DNA of 64,000 nt, from positions 4,902,380 through 4,966,379 of the forward strand of contig NZ_PGEP01000001.1 of NCBI RefSeq assembly GCF_002797445.1. The letters are read 5' to 3'. Made by a program: the position numbers and the translations under genes. Below, piece by piece: positions 17,093 to 25,300 of this stretch (positions within the stretch are counted from its first letter, which is position 1; each line of letters opens with the position of its first letter). A model generated the notes under the pieces. The model had not been told where the DNA came from. It was given only the letters and a program-made list of their open reading frames with translations, and ran no database searches. The stretch is from Acidovorax sp. 69. GTDB taxonomy: Bacteria; Pseudomonadota; Gammaproteobacteria; Burkholderiales; Burkholderiaceae_C.

Positions 17093-17424
17093 TAGCGCAA
17101 CGACGTAACCGCTCAGCGCCGCACCCGCCCACCAGGTGCCAGCGCGCGCGCTCCATGGCAGCGCCGTGGCCGCATGGGGGCAGGCCCGCCTGGGTCCGTT
17201 GACAAGCGCCCAGCCCCGAACTGCCCGCACCGACACTGCCCACGACCAACGGCAGGGCTGCGCCCTGCGGGGCATTGGCGTTGCACGCAGCAACCGCCAG
17301 CGCACAATATGCGCCTTCGGCTGCCCGGGTTCACCGCAAGCTGGGGCCGCCTCAAATATTGGTCAAATCGGCCTCCAGCGCTTGTCTATCAATCGCTGTA
17401 AGCTATCAAACGAAGAGCATCCAT
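17093..17424. other. Intergenic region before recQ
   Basis: 332 bp without a supported gene. The first 260 bp show nothing I can assign. The last part holds dispersed repeat copy 5 and then CGAAGAGC, a possible ribosome site for the TTG start of recQ. Confidence 0.6.
17354..17409 (+). repeat. Dispersed palindromic repeat, copy 5
   Basis: CAAATATTGGTCAAATCGGC, CTCCAGCGCTTGTCTATCAA and TCGCTGTAAGCTATCAAA match the consensus, with one arm decayed (AATCGCT for AAGCGCT). It ends about 15 bp before the recQ start codon, so it is in the recQ leader. Confidence 0.85.
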
Positions 17425-19284
17425 TTGTCCCCCGCGCATTCTGTCCTGCAGGACGTCTTTGGCTACGAACAATTCCGCGGCCCGCAAGAGGCCATCGTTG
17501 AGCATGTGATTGGCGGCAGCGATGCGCTGGTGCTCATGCCCACGGGCGGTGGCAAAAGCCTGTGTTACCAGGTGCCGGCCATCGTGCGCCAGCAGCAGGG
17601 GCACGGGGTGACCATCGTGATCTCGCCGCTGATTGCGCTGATGCACGACCAGGTGGGTGCGCTGCACGAGGCGGGGGTGAGCGCCGCGTTTCTCAACTCC
17701 ACCCTGAGTTTTGACGAAGCGCAGGACGTGGAGCTGCGCCTGCAGACGGGCGATATCACGCTTTTGTATGCCGCACCCGAGCGGCTGAACACACCGCGTT
17801 TTCTGGGCCTGCTGGACAGCCTGTACCAGGGCGGTCACCTTGCGCTGTTTGCCATCGACGAGGCGCACTGCGTCAGCCAGTGGGGCCACGACTTTCGACC
17901 CGAGTACCGCGCGCTCACGGTGCTGCACGAGCGGTATGCCGGCGTGCCGCGCATCGCGCTCACGGCCACGGCCGACGACCTCACGCGCGCCGACATCATC
18001 GAGCGGCTGCAGCTGGAAGACGCGCGGCTGTTCATCAGCAGCTTTGACCGGCCCAACATCCGCTACCGCATTGAAGAGAAAAAGGACGTCACCACGCAAC
18101 TGCTGCGCTTCATCGAGCGCGAGCATGCGGGCGAGGCGGGCGTGGTGTATTGCCAATCGCGCAAGCGCGTGGAAGAGCTGGCGGCCACGCTGAGCGACGC
18201 GGGCGTCAACGCCCTGCCCTACCACGCGGGCCTGGACACCAAGGTGCGCCAGAAGAACCAGGACCGCTTTCTGCGCGAAGAAGGCATCGTGATGGTGGCC
18301 ACCATCGCATTCGGCATGGGCATCGACAAGCCCGACGTGCGCTTTGTCGCCCACGTGGACATGCCCAAGAACATCGAGGGCTACTACCAGGAGACCGGCC
18401 GCGCGGGCCGCGACGGCCTGAACGCCGACGCCTGGATGGCCTATGGCCTGAACGACGTGGTCAACCAGCGCCGCATGATCGACGAAAGCCCGGCGGGCGA
18501 GGAGTTCAAGGCGGCGCTGCGCGGCAAGCTCGATGCGCTGCTGGCGCTGGCCGAGGCCACCGACTGCCGCCGCGTGCGGCTGCTGGCGTATTTTGGCGAG
18601 GCCTCCACCCCCTGCGGCAATTGCGACAACTGCCTGACGCCCCCGGCCATCTGGGATGCCACCGATGCGGCGCGCAAGCTGCTGTCCACCATTTACCGCG
18701 TGAACCAGGCCAGCGGCATCAGCTTTGGCACCGGGCACATCATGGACATTTTGCGTGGCAAGAACACCGAGAAGGTGGTGCAGTTCGGGCACGAAAAAAT
18801 CTCGACCTTCGGCATTGGCGCCGACCTGTCCGAACCGCAACTGCGGGGGGTGCTGCGCCAGTTGATTGCCACCGGCGCCCTGGGCCTGCAAAAGGTGATG
18901 CTGGAGAGCGGCCACAGCTTTGACACCCTGTGCCTCACCGAGGGCTCGCGCGCGGTGCTCAAAGGCGAAGTGCCGGTGCAGTTGCGCGAATCTGTGTCGT
19001 CAGCCCCCGCCAAACGCACCCGCAAGAGCAGCGCCCCACCCGCTGCGGCCGCCAACCTGGGGCCCGACGCCCAGGTGCGCTTCATCAACCTCAAGGCCTG
19101 GCGCGCCGAGGTGGCGCGCGAGCACAACCTGCCGGCGTACGTGATCTTCCACGACGCCACGCTGGCGGCCATTGCCGAGCGCAACCCCGGCACGCTCGAT
19201 GACCTGCAGGGCATCAGCGGCATGGGGGCGAAGAAGCTGGAGGCGTACGGGGCGGACGTGTTGAGGGTGTGCACAAGCGCATAG
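17425..19284 (+). CDS. recQ: ATP-dependent DNA helicase RecQ
   Basis: 619 residues from a TTG at 17425, the only start that matches the family N-terminus ([18 protein letters not shown]); no in-frame ATG precedes the Walker A motif PTGGGKS at about 39-45. The DEAH box is in [20 protein letters not shown], the helicase C-terminal domain ends in the arginine-finger segment [10 protein letters not shown], and the zinc site is [20 protein letters not shown] plus DNC. A C-terminal HRDC domain covers about 545-615. RecQ unwinds DNA 3' to 5' in recombination and repair. The TTG start and the repeat-bearing leader suggest low translation. Confidence 0.96.
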   Translation: MSPAHSVLQDVFGYEQFRGPQEAIVEHVIGGSDALVLMPTGGGKSLCYQVPAIVRQQQGHGVTIVISPLIALMHDQVGALHEAGVSAAFLNSTLSFDEAQDVELRLQTGDITLLYAAPERLNTPRFLGLLDSLYQGGHLALFAIDEAHCVSQWGHDFRPEYRALTVLHERYAGVPRIALTATADDLTRADIIERLQLEDARLFISSFDRPNIRYRIEEKKDVTTQLLRFIEREHAGEAGVVYCQSRKRVEELAATLSDAGVNALPYHAGLDTKVRQKNQDRFLREEGIVMVATIAFGMGIDKPDVRFVAHVDMPKNIEGYYQETGRAGRDGLNADAWMAYGLNDVVNQRRMIDESPAGEEFKAALRGKLDALLALAEATDCRRVRLLAYFGEASTPCGNCDNCLTPPAIWDATDAARKLLSTIYRVNQASGISFGTGHIMDILRGKNTEKVVQFGHEKISTFGIGADLSEPQLRGVLRQLIATGALGLQKVMLESGHSFDTLCLTEGSRAVLKGEVPVQLRESVSSAPAKRTRKSSAPPAAAANLGPDAQVRFINLKAWRAEVAREHNLPAYVIFHDATLAAIAERNPGTLDDLQGISGMGAKKLEAYGADVLRVCTSA

Positions 19285-19561
19285 CCCCGGCGGGGAATGG
19301 GCCCGGTGCGTTGTGTGCCCCGCCGTGGACGGCAGACAAAAACTGCAGCGCAATGCCCGCCCGCAGTGCTTGATATGCATCAATCATTGGGCGCAATATC
19401 GTCACCAATGGCGCACCAGTGTGTCCCGCATTGCCTGATTTATCCACAGATTCACGACCAATACACTGACCTCACCTTCTGTATGAACGGGGTTGCCAGG
19501 CAAAGGCCCAAAAGGTTTTCGCCGCCTCGCACGTGGAAGGGGCACCGTTGTCGAGGTCCTC

Positions 19562-20005
19562 ATGTCATCGCTCCCACTCACGTCTTCTTCGATTGCCTCC
19601 CGCGAGGCGAACGATCCCCTGATGCGCATCCTGCGCATGCTCGTGGGCTTTTTCTACCTGCCGCATGTGCTGTCCAAGATCGTCGGCTTTGCAGGCACCG
19701 CCGTGTTCTTTGGCAAAGCCGGTTTCCAGCCGCCGGAGGTGTTCGTCGTGTTGTCCGGCGCCATGGAGCTGGCAGTAGGGGTGGCATTGCTGCTGGGCGT
19801 GTTCACCAAGTACGCAGCGCTGCTGTCCGTCGGCCTGATGGTGGTGGCTGCGGGCGCGATCATGATCGTCAACGGTGTAGGCTGGTACTGGAACAAGTCC
19901 GGCGTGGAGTACCTCGTGTTCTGGGCGGTGGCCTCCCTGGTGGTGTTTGCCAATGAATGGCGCAAAGAACCGGGCCTGCTCGGCTGGGTGCCCGGCCGCA
20001 GCTAA
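19562..20005 (+). CDS. DoxX family membrane protein
   Basis: 147 residues, start at the ATG at 19562. Four hydrophobic segments are visible, and the first carries the DoxX features LRMLVGFFYLPHVLSKIVGF and FFGKAGFQPPEVF. DoxX proteins are small inner-membrane proteins, some linked to thiosulfate:quinone oxidoreductase or to redox stress, but most are uncharacterised. It stands alone between recQ and the nrd region, and a strong terminator follows 30 bp later. Role unknown. Confidence 0.82.
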   Translation: MSSLPLTSSSIASREANDPLMRILRMLVGFFYLPHVLSKIVGFAGTAVFFGKAGFQPPEVFVVLSGAMELAVGVALLLGVFTKYAALLSVGLMVVAAGAIMIVNGVGWYWNKSGVEYLVFWAVASLVVFANEWRKEPGLLGWVPGRS

Positions 20006-20034
20006 AACCAGCGCTTATCCCCAACGCAACCCAA

Positions 20035-20083
20035 GCGACCAGGGCGGCCTACGACACCACGTGGCCGCCCTGGTCGCTTTATT
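20035..20083 (+). terminator. Rho-independent terminator after the DoxX gene
   Basis: A perfect 15-bp stem (GCGACCAGGGCGGCC and its complement) encloses a 13-base loop, followed by TTTATTTTTG. It lies 30 bp after the DoxX stop codon. Confidence 0.9.
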
Positions 20084-20222
20084 TTTGTCGTGCATCCGTG
20101 GGCTGACCCGGAACGTTGCAGGGCTGCACCTTCCACTGCGCCGCACCGGCGTTGGCCAGCGCATGGCCCAGCACCTGCAGTTCGTCGGTTGGGAACAGGC
20201 CTGCATGCCAAGTGGTGCATAA
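20079..20222 (-). pseudogene. Displaced 3' end of nrdG
   Basis: Reading right to left, this stretch encodes TTWHAGLFPTDELQVLGHAL and then ANAGAAQWKVQPCNVPGQ before a stop. It aligns with the C-terminus of the intact NrdG at 21343 (TTWHSGLFSAETLCELVTAL, SDQGVVCWALQECRG). No start codon or radical-SAM part is attached. It is on the same strand as nrdG and about 1.1 kb downstream of it, past a lower-GC segment. I read it as the original nrdG 3' end left behind when foreign DNA entered and replaced the gene's tail. Similarity was judged by eye. Confidence 0.6.
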
Positions 20223-20456
20223 AGAACAAGCGCTCGCACCATTTGCGGGTGCAACACAGTGCTGCCGATGTACTTGAACTGGCCATGCTCCTCGCGCATC
20301 AGTGCCTCGAAAAAACAGTGAAGCCTCAGGGGCAAGACGCTCCAACCAAACCGCCGGCCCACGCTGCGAAAGAATTCGTTACAACTCTCCGAAACCGGGA
20401 TACATTCGGCCCGGCACTTCAACAGTCAACTCACGCAATCAGGAGAGGGTAAGTCG
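20223..20456. other. Intergenic, lower-GC junction segment
   Basis: 234 bp with no supported gene. In the minus strand a short piece reads EALMREEHGQFKYIGSTVLH, which has protein-like composition but no start and no family I recognise; it may be another gene fragment. Base composition shifts to lower GC across this part. Confidence 0.4.
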
Positions 20457-21308
20457 ATGTTTTTCAAGCAATTGGTGGCTATAGCACTGCTCACAGGAAC
20501 AAGCCTGGCACAGGCCTTCGCGCCGCAAGCAGGGACCTGGGTTGTGAGCTCAGAACTAGATGGCAAACCGGGCCGAGGATTGGCTCTTGACGTTCAGAAC
20601 GACACATTCGTCATGCAGATGTATGCGTACGAGAGCAGTGGCCAACCCACTTTTTATCTGGCAACCGGCAAAATTTCCAATGATCAGGTCTCGGCCCCTT
20701 TGATCCGCTACACCGGAGGCCGCTACCTGGGCAGTGGTCCACTCTCTGGCAAGGAAGCTGGCAATGCAGGCACGGTGAGTTTTCGCTTCACCAGTGGGGC
20801 AACAGGCTATATCACTCTCCCAGGCGAATCAGAAAAGGCCATCTCCCGATTTAACTTCGGCTACCCATTTGCAGCGTCGAGCCTGGTGGGCATATGGAGT
20901 CTGACTTCTCTCGGGTCTGAAGGACTTGTCGCGGATGCCGTGCAACTGAAAAGCAACCTGGGACCGACCTCGAATGGCAATGGCCTTGTCGTGTCATCCG
21001 ACGGGTTGTTTGGCTGTGAGCATCAGACGTCGGGCGGGCTATCTGGCACGGTGCTTTGCATCAAAATCAACGCCCAAGGACAGCTTCTGAGGTCTTATGT
21101 TTTCGCTTACAGCGTGAATGAAGGTGAAGGGTATTCCCAGCGTTCAGGCACCGGCACCCAACAGCTCTTGTCCATTCGCAGACTCACCAACCCACAGGGC
21201 GTAGGCACAGGGTTGGTATACAAATCAGAAGAGCAGCAGCCCGTGGTCGAGCACCCTGCGTTGCGTTTTCATATGGGTGAAATCGCTACAAGCAGCTCTT
21301 TAAACTGA
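20457..21308 (+). CDS. Secreted protein of unknown function
   Basis: 283 residues. The N-terminus MFFKQLVAIALLTGTSLAQA is a signal peptide, so the protein is exported. The mature part is rich in Gly, Ser and Thr and reads like beta sheet: PQAGTWVVSSELDGKPGRGL, ALDVQNDTFVMQMYAYESSG, QPTFYLATG. Similar stretches (GRGxxLDVQ ... YxYxxSGQPTxY) occur in secreted proteins of other Proteobacteria without a known role. Codon use and GC are lower than in the neighbours, which suggests transfer. A GGAGAGGG ribosome site precedes the ATG. It is the only gene on the inserted segment between the nrdG relic and nrdG. Confidence 0.75.
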   Translation: MFFKQLVAIALLTGTSLAQAFAPQAGTWVVSSELDGKPGRGLALDVQNDTFVMQMYAYESSGQPTFYLATGKISNDQVSAPLIRYTGGRYLGSGPLSGKEAGNAGTVSFRFTSGATGYITLPGESEKAISRFNFGYPFAASSLVGIWSLTSLGSEGLVADAVQLKSNLGPTSNGNGLVVSSDGLFGCEHQTSGGLSGTVLCIKINAQGQLLRSYVFAYSVNEGEGYSQRSGTGTQQLLSIRRLTNPQGVGTGLVYKSEEQQPVVEHPALRFHMGEIATSSSLN

Positions 21309-21342
21309 GCTCCGGGGGCACATGGTTGCCCCCCATTGGCAG

Positions 21343-22104
21343 CTACTGCCTGCGCAGTGCAAAAGTGGCAAATTGTGCGGCCCATCGAATCGCTTGCTGT
21401 GATGTCACGGTCCAGTGCGCTCCAGAGGGCCCCCGGCATTCCTGAAGTGCCCAGCAGACCACGCCCTGATCGGACAGTGCAGTGACCAATTCACACAAGG
21501 TCTCTGCACTAAATAGCCCCGAATGCCACGTAGTCCGGCATTCATGCGGCACGCCGCTGGCCACTAACAGACCGAGCGACTCCCACGCACGCACGCCGCT
21601 GCCCGGCACACCCGTGATGGCGTCGTAGTGATGTTTGGGCCCCTTGATGTCCAGGCCCACCCAATCGAGCAAGGGCAACACCGCCGCAAGGCGTTCGGGG
21701 TACATGCCGCCGGTGTGCAGGCCGGTGGCAAAGCCCATCGCGCGGACCTGGGCCAGCGCGGCGGGCAGCGCGGCCTGCAGCGTGGGCTCGCCGCCCGAGA
21801 ACACGACGCCATCCAGCAGGCCCCGGCGGCTTTCGAGAAATGCCAGCACCTGCGACCAAGACGTGGCGGTGGGGGCCGCAGCATCGAGCAATTCGGGGTT
21901 GTGGCAATAGCTACAGCGCCAGGGGCATCCCTGGCAGTAGACCACCGCCGCCAGGCGGCCGGGGAAGTCGATGGTGGTGAGCGGCGTGAGGCCGCCCACG
22001 CGCAGCGACTGCCCGCTGCTGACAGCGATCGGCACGGTGGTGCCGGACGCACTGCCTTGCAGGCTGCGTGTTTCCAGGTCAGCGGCCACAGGCCGATTCA
22101 GCAA
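21343..22104 (-). CDS. nrdG: Anaerobic ribonucleotide reductase activating protein (radical SAM)
   Basis: 253 residues from a TTG at 22104 that has AGGAG ten bases upstream; a GTG at 22089 is an alternative. The 4Fe-4S motif is C60-x3-C64-x2-C67 in CQGCPWRCSYCHNP. It uses S-adenosylmethionine to make the glycyl radical on NrdD. It overlaps the small glycyl-radical-domain gene by 26 bp and is the last gene of the nrdD operon. The final 65 codons (21343-21540) are less GC-rich than the rest and differ in sequence from the displaced nrdG 3' end at 20079, which suggests a replaced tail. Confidence 0.9.
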   Translation of the reverse strand: MLNRPVAADLETRSLQGSASGTTVPIAVSSGQSLRVGGLTPLTTIDFPGRLAAVVYCQGCPWRCSYCHNPELLDAAAPTATSWSQVLAFLESRRGLLDGVVFSGGEPTLQAALPAALAQVRAMGFATGLHTGGMYPERLAAVLPLLDWVGLDIKGPKHHYDAITGVPGSGVRAWESLGLLVASGVPHECRTTWHSGLFSAETLCELVTALSDQGVVCWALQECRGPSGAHWTVTSQQAIRWAAQFATFALRRQ

Positions 22105-22267
22105 AGAACTGGCGCTCCTGGTGTTCGCCCTGCTTGCCCACGTTGAAGCTGGACACAGGACGGTGGTAGCCCATGACGCGGGTCCAGACCTCGCAGGGCT
22201 GGCGCTCTGCGTCGGTGAGCGGGACGTCGGCGATGGCGGCGTGTTCAGTGGTGGAAAAGTGGCTCAT
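22079..22267 (-). CDS. Separate glycyl-radical domain of anaerobic ribonucleotide reductase
   Basis: 62 residues, starting at the ATG at 22267 with a strong CCAGGAG ribosome site. The sequence CEVWTRVMGYHRPVSSFNVG and KQGEHQERQFF is the C-terminal end of NrdD: RVxGYxRPVxxxNxGKxxExxxR, with the radical Gly at residue 33. The large NrdD protein at 22456 stops just after its zinc site and lacks this part, so the two must act together, with NrdG supplying the radical. A gap of 188 bp holding a dispersed repeat separates the two genes. Small annotated NrdD proteins of this type are, as far as I recall, seen in related bacteria. Confidence 0.82.
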   Translation of the reverse strand: MSHFSTTEHAAIADVPLTDAERQPCEVWTRVMGYHRPVSSFNVGKQGEHQERQFFAESACGR

Positions 22268-22374
22268 GGATGTGTGCTCCTGGGGGTTGAAAAAGCGGGC
22301 TGCAGCGGGCGCTGCGCCGCCCTGGGGCAACAGGGCGTGGAGTGAACGAGGGTCCATCCTGCCCTGTTGAATTA

Positions 22375-22440
22375 CTATGAAATCAATAGCATTTGGCGCT
22401 TTATGAATATGCGCTGCAGGCCCATTTGATTCATATTCTT
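22375..22440 (-). repeat. Dispersed palindromic repeat, copy 6, between the nrdD parts
   Basis: CTATGAAATCAATAGCATTT, GGCGCTTTATGAATATGCGC, TGCAGGCCCATTTGATTCAT is the consensus in reverse orientation. It lies in the 188-bp gap between the large and small nrdD genes. Confidence 0.85.
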
Positions 22441-22455
22441 GGAAAACAACCTGGC

Positions 22456-24474
22456 TCAGGCAGCCAGCGCCGCACGCTTGGCCGCCAGCCGCTCTTCGTC
22501 GCAGCGCGGGCAGAACGGGTGTTCGCCCGCCAGGTAGCCGTGCGTGGGGCAGATCGAGAACGTGGGCGTGATGGTGATGTAGGGCAGGCGGAAGTTCGTT
22601 AACGCCCGTTTCACCAGCTCGCGGCAGGCCGCGCCGCTGGACAAGCGCTCGCCCATGTACAGGTGCAGCACGGTGCCGCCGGTGTACTTCGATTGCAGGG
22701 CCTCCTGGCGCATCAGCGCCTCGAACGGGTCGTCGGTGAAGCCCACGGGCAACTGCGAGGAGTTGGTGTAGTACGGCTGGCTCGCGGTGCCTGCCTGCAG
22801 GATGGCAGGCCAGCGCTTCTTGTCTTCCTTGGCGAAGCGGTAGGTGGTGCCCTCGGCGGGCGTGGCCTCCAGGTTGTAGAGGTGGCCGGTTTCTTCCTGG
22901 AACTGCGTCATGCGCTCGCGCACGTGGTCGAGCAGGCGCAGGGCGAAGGCGTGGCCCCAGTCGCTGGTGATGTCGTGCAGGTCGGCCGTGAAGTTGCGCA
23001 CCATCTCGTTGATGCCGTTCACGCCCAGTGTGCTGAAGTGGTTGCGCAGCGTGCCCAGGTAGCGCTTGGTGTAGGGGAACAAACCCTGGTCCATGAGACG
23101 CTGGATGAGCTTGCGCTTGGTCTCCAGGCTCTGCTTGCCCAGCTCCATGAGGCGGTCGAGCGCGGCCAGCAGCCCTGCTTCATCGCCCGCGTGCAGGTAG
23201 CCCAGCCGCGCGCAGTTGATGGTCACCACGCCCAGGCTGCCCGTCTGCTCGGCGCTGCCGAACAGGCCGTTGCCGCGCTTCAAGAGTTCGCGCAAATCGA
23301 GCTGCAGGCGGCAGCACATGGAGCGCACCATGTTCGGCTCCAGCTCGGAGTTGATGAAGTTCTGGAAGTACGGCAGGCCGTACTTGGCCGTCATCTCGAA
23401 CAGCAATTGCGCGTTCTCGCTCTCCCAGGGGAAATCCTTGGTGATGTTGTAGGTGGGGATCGGGAAGGTGAACACACGGCCCTTGGCGTCGCCCGTGGTC
23501 ATCACGTCGATGTAGGCGCGGTTGATGAGGTCCATTTCGGCCTGCAGATCCCCATAGCAAAACGGCATCTCTTGGCCCGCGATCACGGGCACCTGCTCGC
23601 GCAAATCCTCGGGGCACACCCAATCAAAGGTGAGGTTGGTGAACGGCGTTTGGGTGCCCCAGCGCGAGGGCACGTTGAGGTTGTAGACCAGCTCCTGAAT
23701 GCACTGGCGCACGGCTGGGTAGTCCATTGCATCGACGCGCACATACGGCGCCATGTACGTGTCGAACGACGAGAACGCTTGCGCGCCCGCCCACTCGTTT
23801 TGCAGCGTGCCCAGGAAGTTGACGATCTGCCCCACGGCGGAACTCATGTGTTTGGGCGGCCCCGCCTCCACCTTGCCCGGCACACCGTTCAGGCCTTCGT
23901 GCAGCAGCGTGCGCAGCGACCAGCCCGCGCAGTAGCCGCTGAGCATGTCGAGGTCATGGATGTGAATGTCGCCATTGCGGTGCGCCTCGCCGATCTCGGG
24001 CGTGTACACATGCGACAGCCAGTAGTTGGCCGTGACCTTGCCCGACACGTTGAGGATGAGCCCGCCCAGCGAGTAGCCCTGGTTGGCGTTGGCGTTCACA
24101 CGCCAGTCGGCGCGCGTGAGGTATTCGTTGATGGAGCTTTCCACGTCGACCAGGGTCTGCTTGTCGGCACGCAGCGTGGCGTGCTGCTCGCGGTAGACGA
24201 TGTAAGCGCGCGCCGTGGCCAGGTGGTTGGCGGCGATGAGCGTCTGCTCGGCCACGTCCTGGATCTGCTCGACGGAGGGCGCCTCGCCGTGGAAGCGGTG
24301 GATCAGCACCTTGGTGACCTGCGCGGTGAGCAGCACCGCTTCTTCGGCGTCGTATTCGCCCGATGCCTGGCCCGCACTGGCCAGCGCAGCGCGGATGCGT
24401 TCGGCATCAAAAGGAACGCGCTGGCCGCTGCGCAAAACAACGTCGCGGGGCAAGGTGACAAGGGTGGACGCCAT
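22456..24474 (-). CDS. nrdD: Anaerobic ribonucleoside-triphosphate reductase, large part
   Basis: 672 residues from the ATG at 24474. An N-terminal ATP cone (about 10-95) precedes the ten-strand barrel with SINEYLTRADWRVNANANQG and the motif NCARLGYL. The C-terminus ends in a zinc site CPTHGYLAGEHPFCPRC and stops a few residues later, without the glycyl-radical segment that normally follows. That segment is the next gene (22079-22267). The enzyme reduces NTPs to dNTPs without oxygen. Two NrdR boxes lie 32-79 bp upstream of the start. Presence in a denitrification-like neighbourhood fits micro-oxic life. Confidence 0.92.
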   Translation of the reverse strand: MASTLVTLPRDVVLRSGQRVPFDAERIRAALASAGQASGEYDAEEAVLLTAQVTKVLIHRFHGEAPSVEQIQDVAEQTLIAANHLATARAYIVYREQHATLRADKQTLVDVESSINEYLTRADWRVNANANQGYSLGGLILNVSGKVTANYWLSHVYTPEIGEAHRNGDIHIHDLDMLSGYCAGWSLRTLLHEGLNGVPGKVEAGPPKHMSSAVGQIVNFLGTLQNEWAGAQAFSSFDTYMAPYVRVDAMDYPAVRQCIQELVYNLNVPSRWGTQTPFTNLTFDWVCPEDLREQVPVIAGQEMPFCYGDLQAEMDLINRAYIDVMTTGDAKGRVFTFPIPTYNITKDFPWESENAQLLFEMTAKYGLPYFQNFINSELEPNMVRSMCCRLQLDLRELLKRGNGLFGSAEQTGSLGVVTINCARLGYLHAGDEAGLLAALDRLMELGKQSLETKRKLIQRLMDQGLFPYTKRYLGTLRNHFSTLGVNGINEMVRNFTADLHDITSDWGHAFALRLLDHVRERMTQFQEETGHLYNLEATPAEGTTYRFAKEDKKRWPAILQAGTASQPYYTNSSQLPVGFTDDPFEALMRQEALQSKYTGGTVLHLYMGERLSSGAACRELVKRALTNFRLPYITITPTFSICPTHGYLAGEHPFCPRCDEERLAAKRAALAA

Positions 24475-24505
24475 GGAATCGACCAATCAATGAATCGGAT
24501 TAAAA

Positions 24506-24553
24506 ACACTACCTATGGTGTCCACGATACCTATCAAACACTATAGGTAGTTT
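24506..24553. promoter_or_regulatory. Tandem NrdR boxes upstream of nrdD
   Basis: Box 1 (24506-24521) ACACTACCTATGGTGT and box 2 (24538-24553) ACACTATAGGTAGTTT match the NrdR consensus acaCwAtATaTwgtgt at 12 and 13 of 16 positions by my count. Their centres are 32 bp apart, three helical turns, as in known nrd promoters. NrdR would repress nrdD-nrdG when dATP is plentiful. Confidence 0.8.
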
Positions 24554-24585
24554 GATCAAACACAAGCAGGGCGGTAAGCGGAGGT

Positions 24586-24614
24586 AAAAAAAAGCCGGCA
24601 CAAGGCCGGCAAAA
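24586..24614 (-). terminator. Rho-independent terminator after the hemerythrin gene
   Basis: Read on the minus strand: GCCGGC-CTTGT-GCCGGC followed by eight T. It ends the norB-hemerythrin transcript before the nrdD promoter. Confidence 0.85.
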
Positions 24615-24762
24615 GGAAGGTGCCGTCAGGCCCTACCGATGGATGGGGGTGCGTGCCGTAGCACGCTGGAGCACAACGGGGTGCGCGTTGAAAAGGTGCG
24701 TTGTTCTTCTGAGCGTGGTGGACCTGGGGGACTGCGCCGCGACCGCCTGGTTGCGCGGCCGC

Positions 24763-25191
24763 TCAATGGCAGGCGGCGGTTTCTTCCTCCTCGATGCGGG
24801 GATAGAAATCATGGTCCTCACGCTGCATGCGCTCGAACACGCGGCGCAGCACCACGTTGGCCTCGTCGCGAAAGCCCTGCGCATCGCGGCGCACGTTCTC
24901 GGCCGTGTTCCAGCGGCGAGCAAACGCATCGTAGGCGCTGGCGATCGATGCCATCTCGCTCTGGTATTGGCGACCCAAACGCGCCAGATCGGCGTTGTCG
25001 CCGCGCTGCAGCGCCGGGTACAGCACCTGGTCTTCCACGGCCAGGTGCAGCTTGATGGTGCCGCTCATCGCGACGATGCCTTGCGCGATGGCGGTGGCAT
25101 GGCCCTCCACGCCCGCCTGGGCCAGCGCGCGCAGCGTGGCGATGCTGCGCAGGATGTCGGTGTGCTGGTGCTTGAATTTGTCGAGGTTCAT
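24763..25191 (-). CDS. Hemerythrin-like HHE-domain protein
   Basis: 142 residues from the ATG at 25191 (MNLDKFKHQH), with AAGGA upstream. Likely metal ligands are His in KHQHTDIL, the pair in HLAVEDQVLYP (HxxxE) and His in EDHDFYPRIEEE, which matches a four-helix non-heme di-iron HHE fold. It lies 109 bp downstream of norB on the same strand, so it is probably part of the NO-response operon. Roles of such proteins include NO or O2 binding or repair of iron centres (YtfE type); the sequence does not decide between them. Confidence 0.85.
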   Translation of the reverse strand: MNLDKFKHQHTDILRSIATLRALAQAGVEGHATAIAQGIVAMSGTIKLHLAVEDQVLYPALQRGDNADLARLGRQYQSEMASIASAYDAFARRWNTAENVRRDAQGFRDEANVVLRRVFERMQREDHDFYPRIEEEETAACH

Positions 25192-25300
25192 GGCATGTCC
25201 TTGTGGGATGTGAAGAAGAAGCATGAGGGGTTGCTGTGTTGCAGCCGCTTGTGGCGGCGGCAACATGGGCGGTCTGTGCGGGACTCTCGGGTCTGTCTTG

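Noticed and set aside
17275..17424. A longer recQ start at a TTG near 17275
   Set aside because: It would translate through the dispersed repeat and add 50 residues absent from RecQ proteins. The TTG at 17425 matches the family N-terminus.
20012..20030. Possible further copy of the dispersed repeat (CCAGCGCTTATCCCC)
   Set aside because: Only one arm is present and the region is the start of a different, perfect terminator hairpin.
22663..24546. A frame of over 600 codons on the plus strand opposite nrdD
   Set aside because: Shadow of nrdD; composition is low-complexity and no motif is seen.
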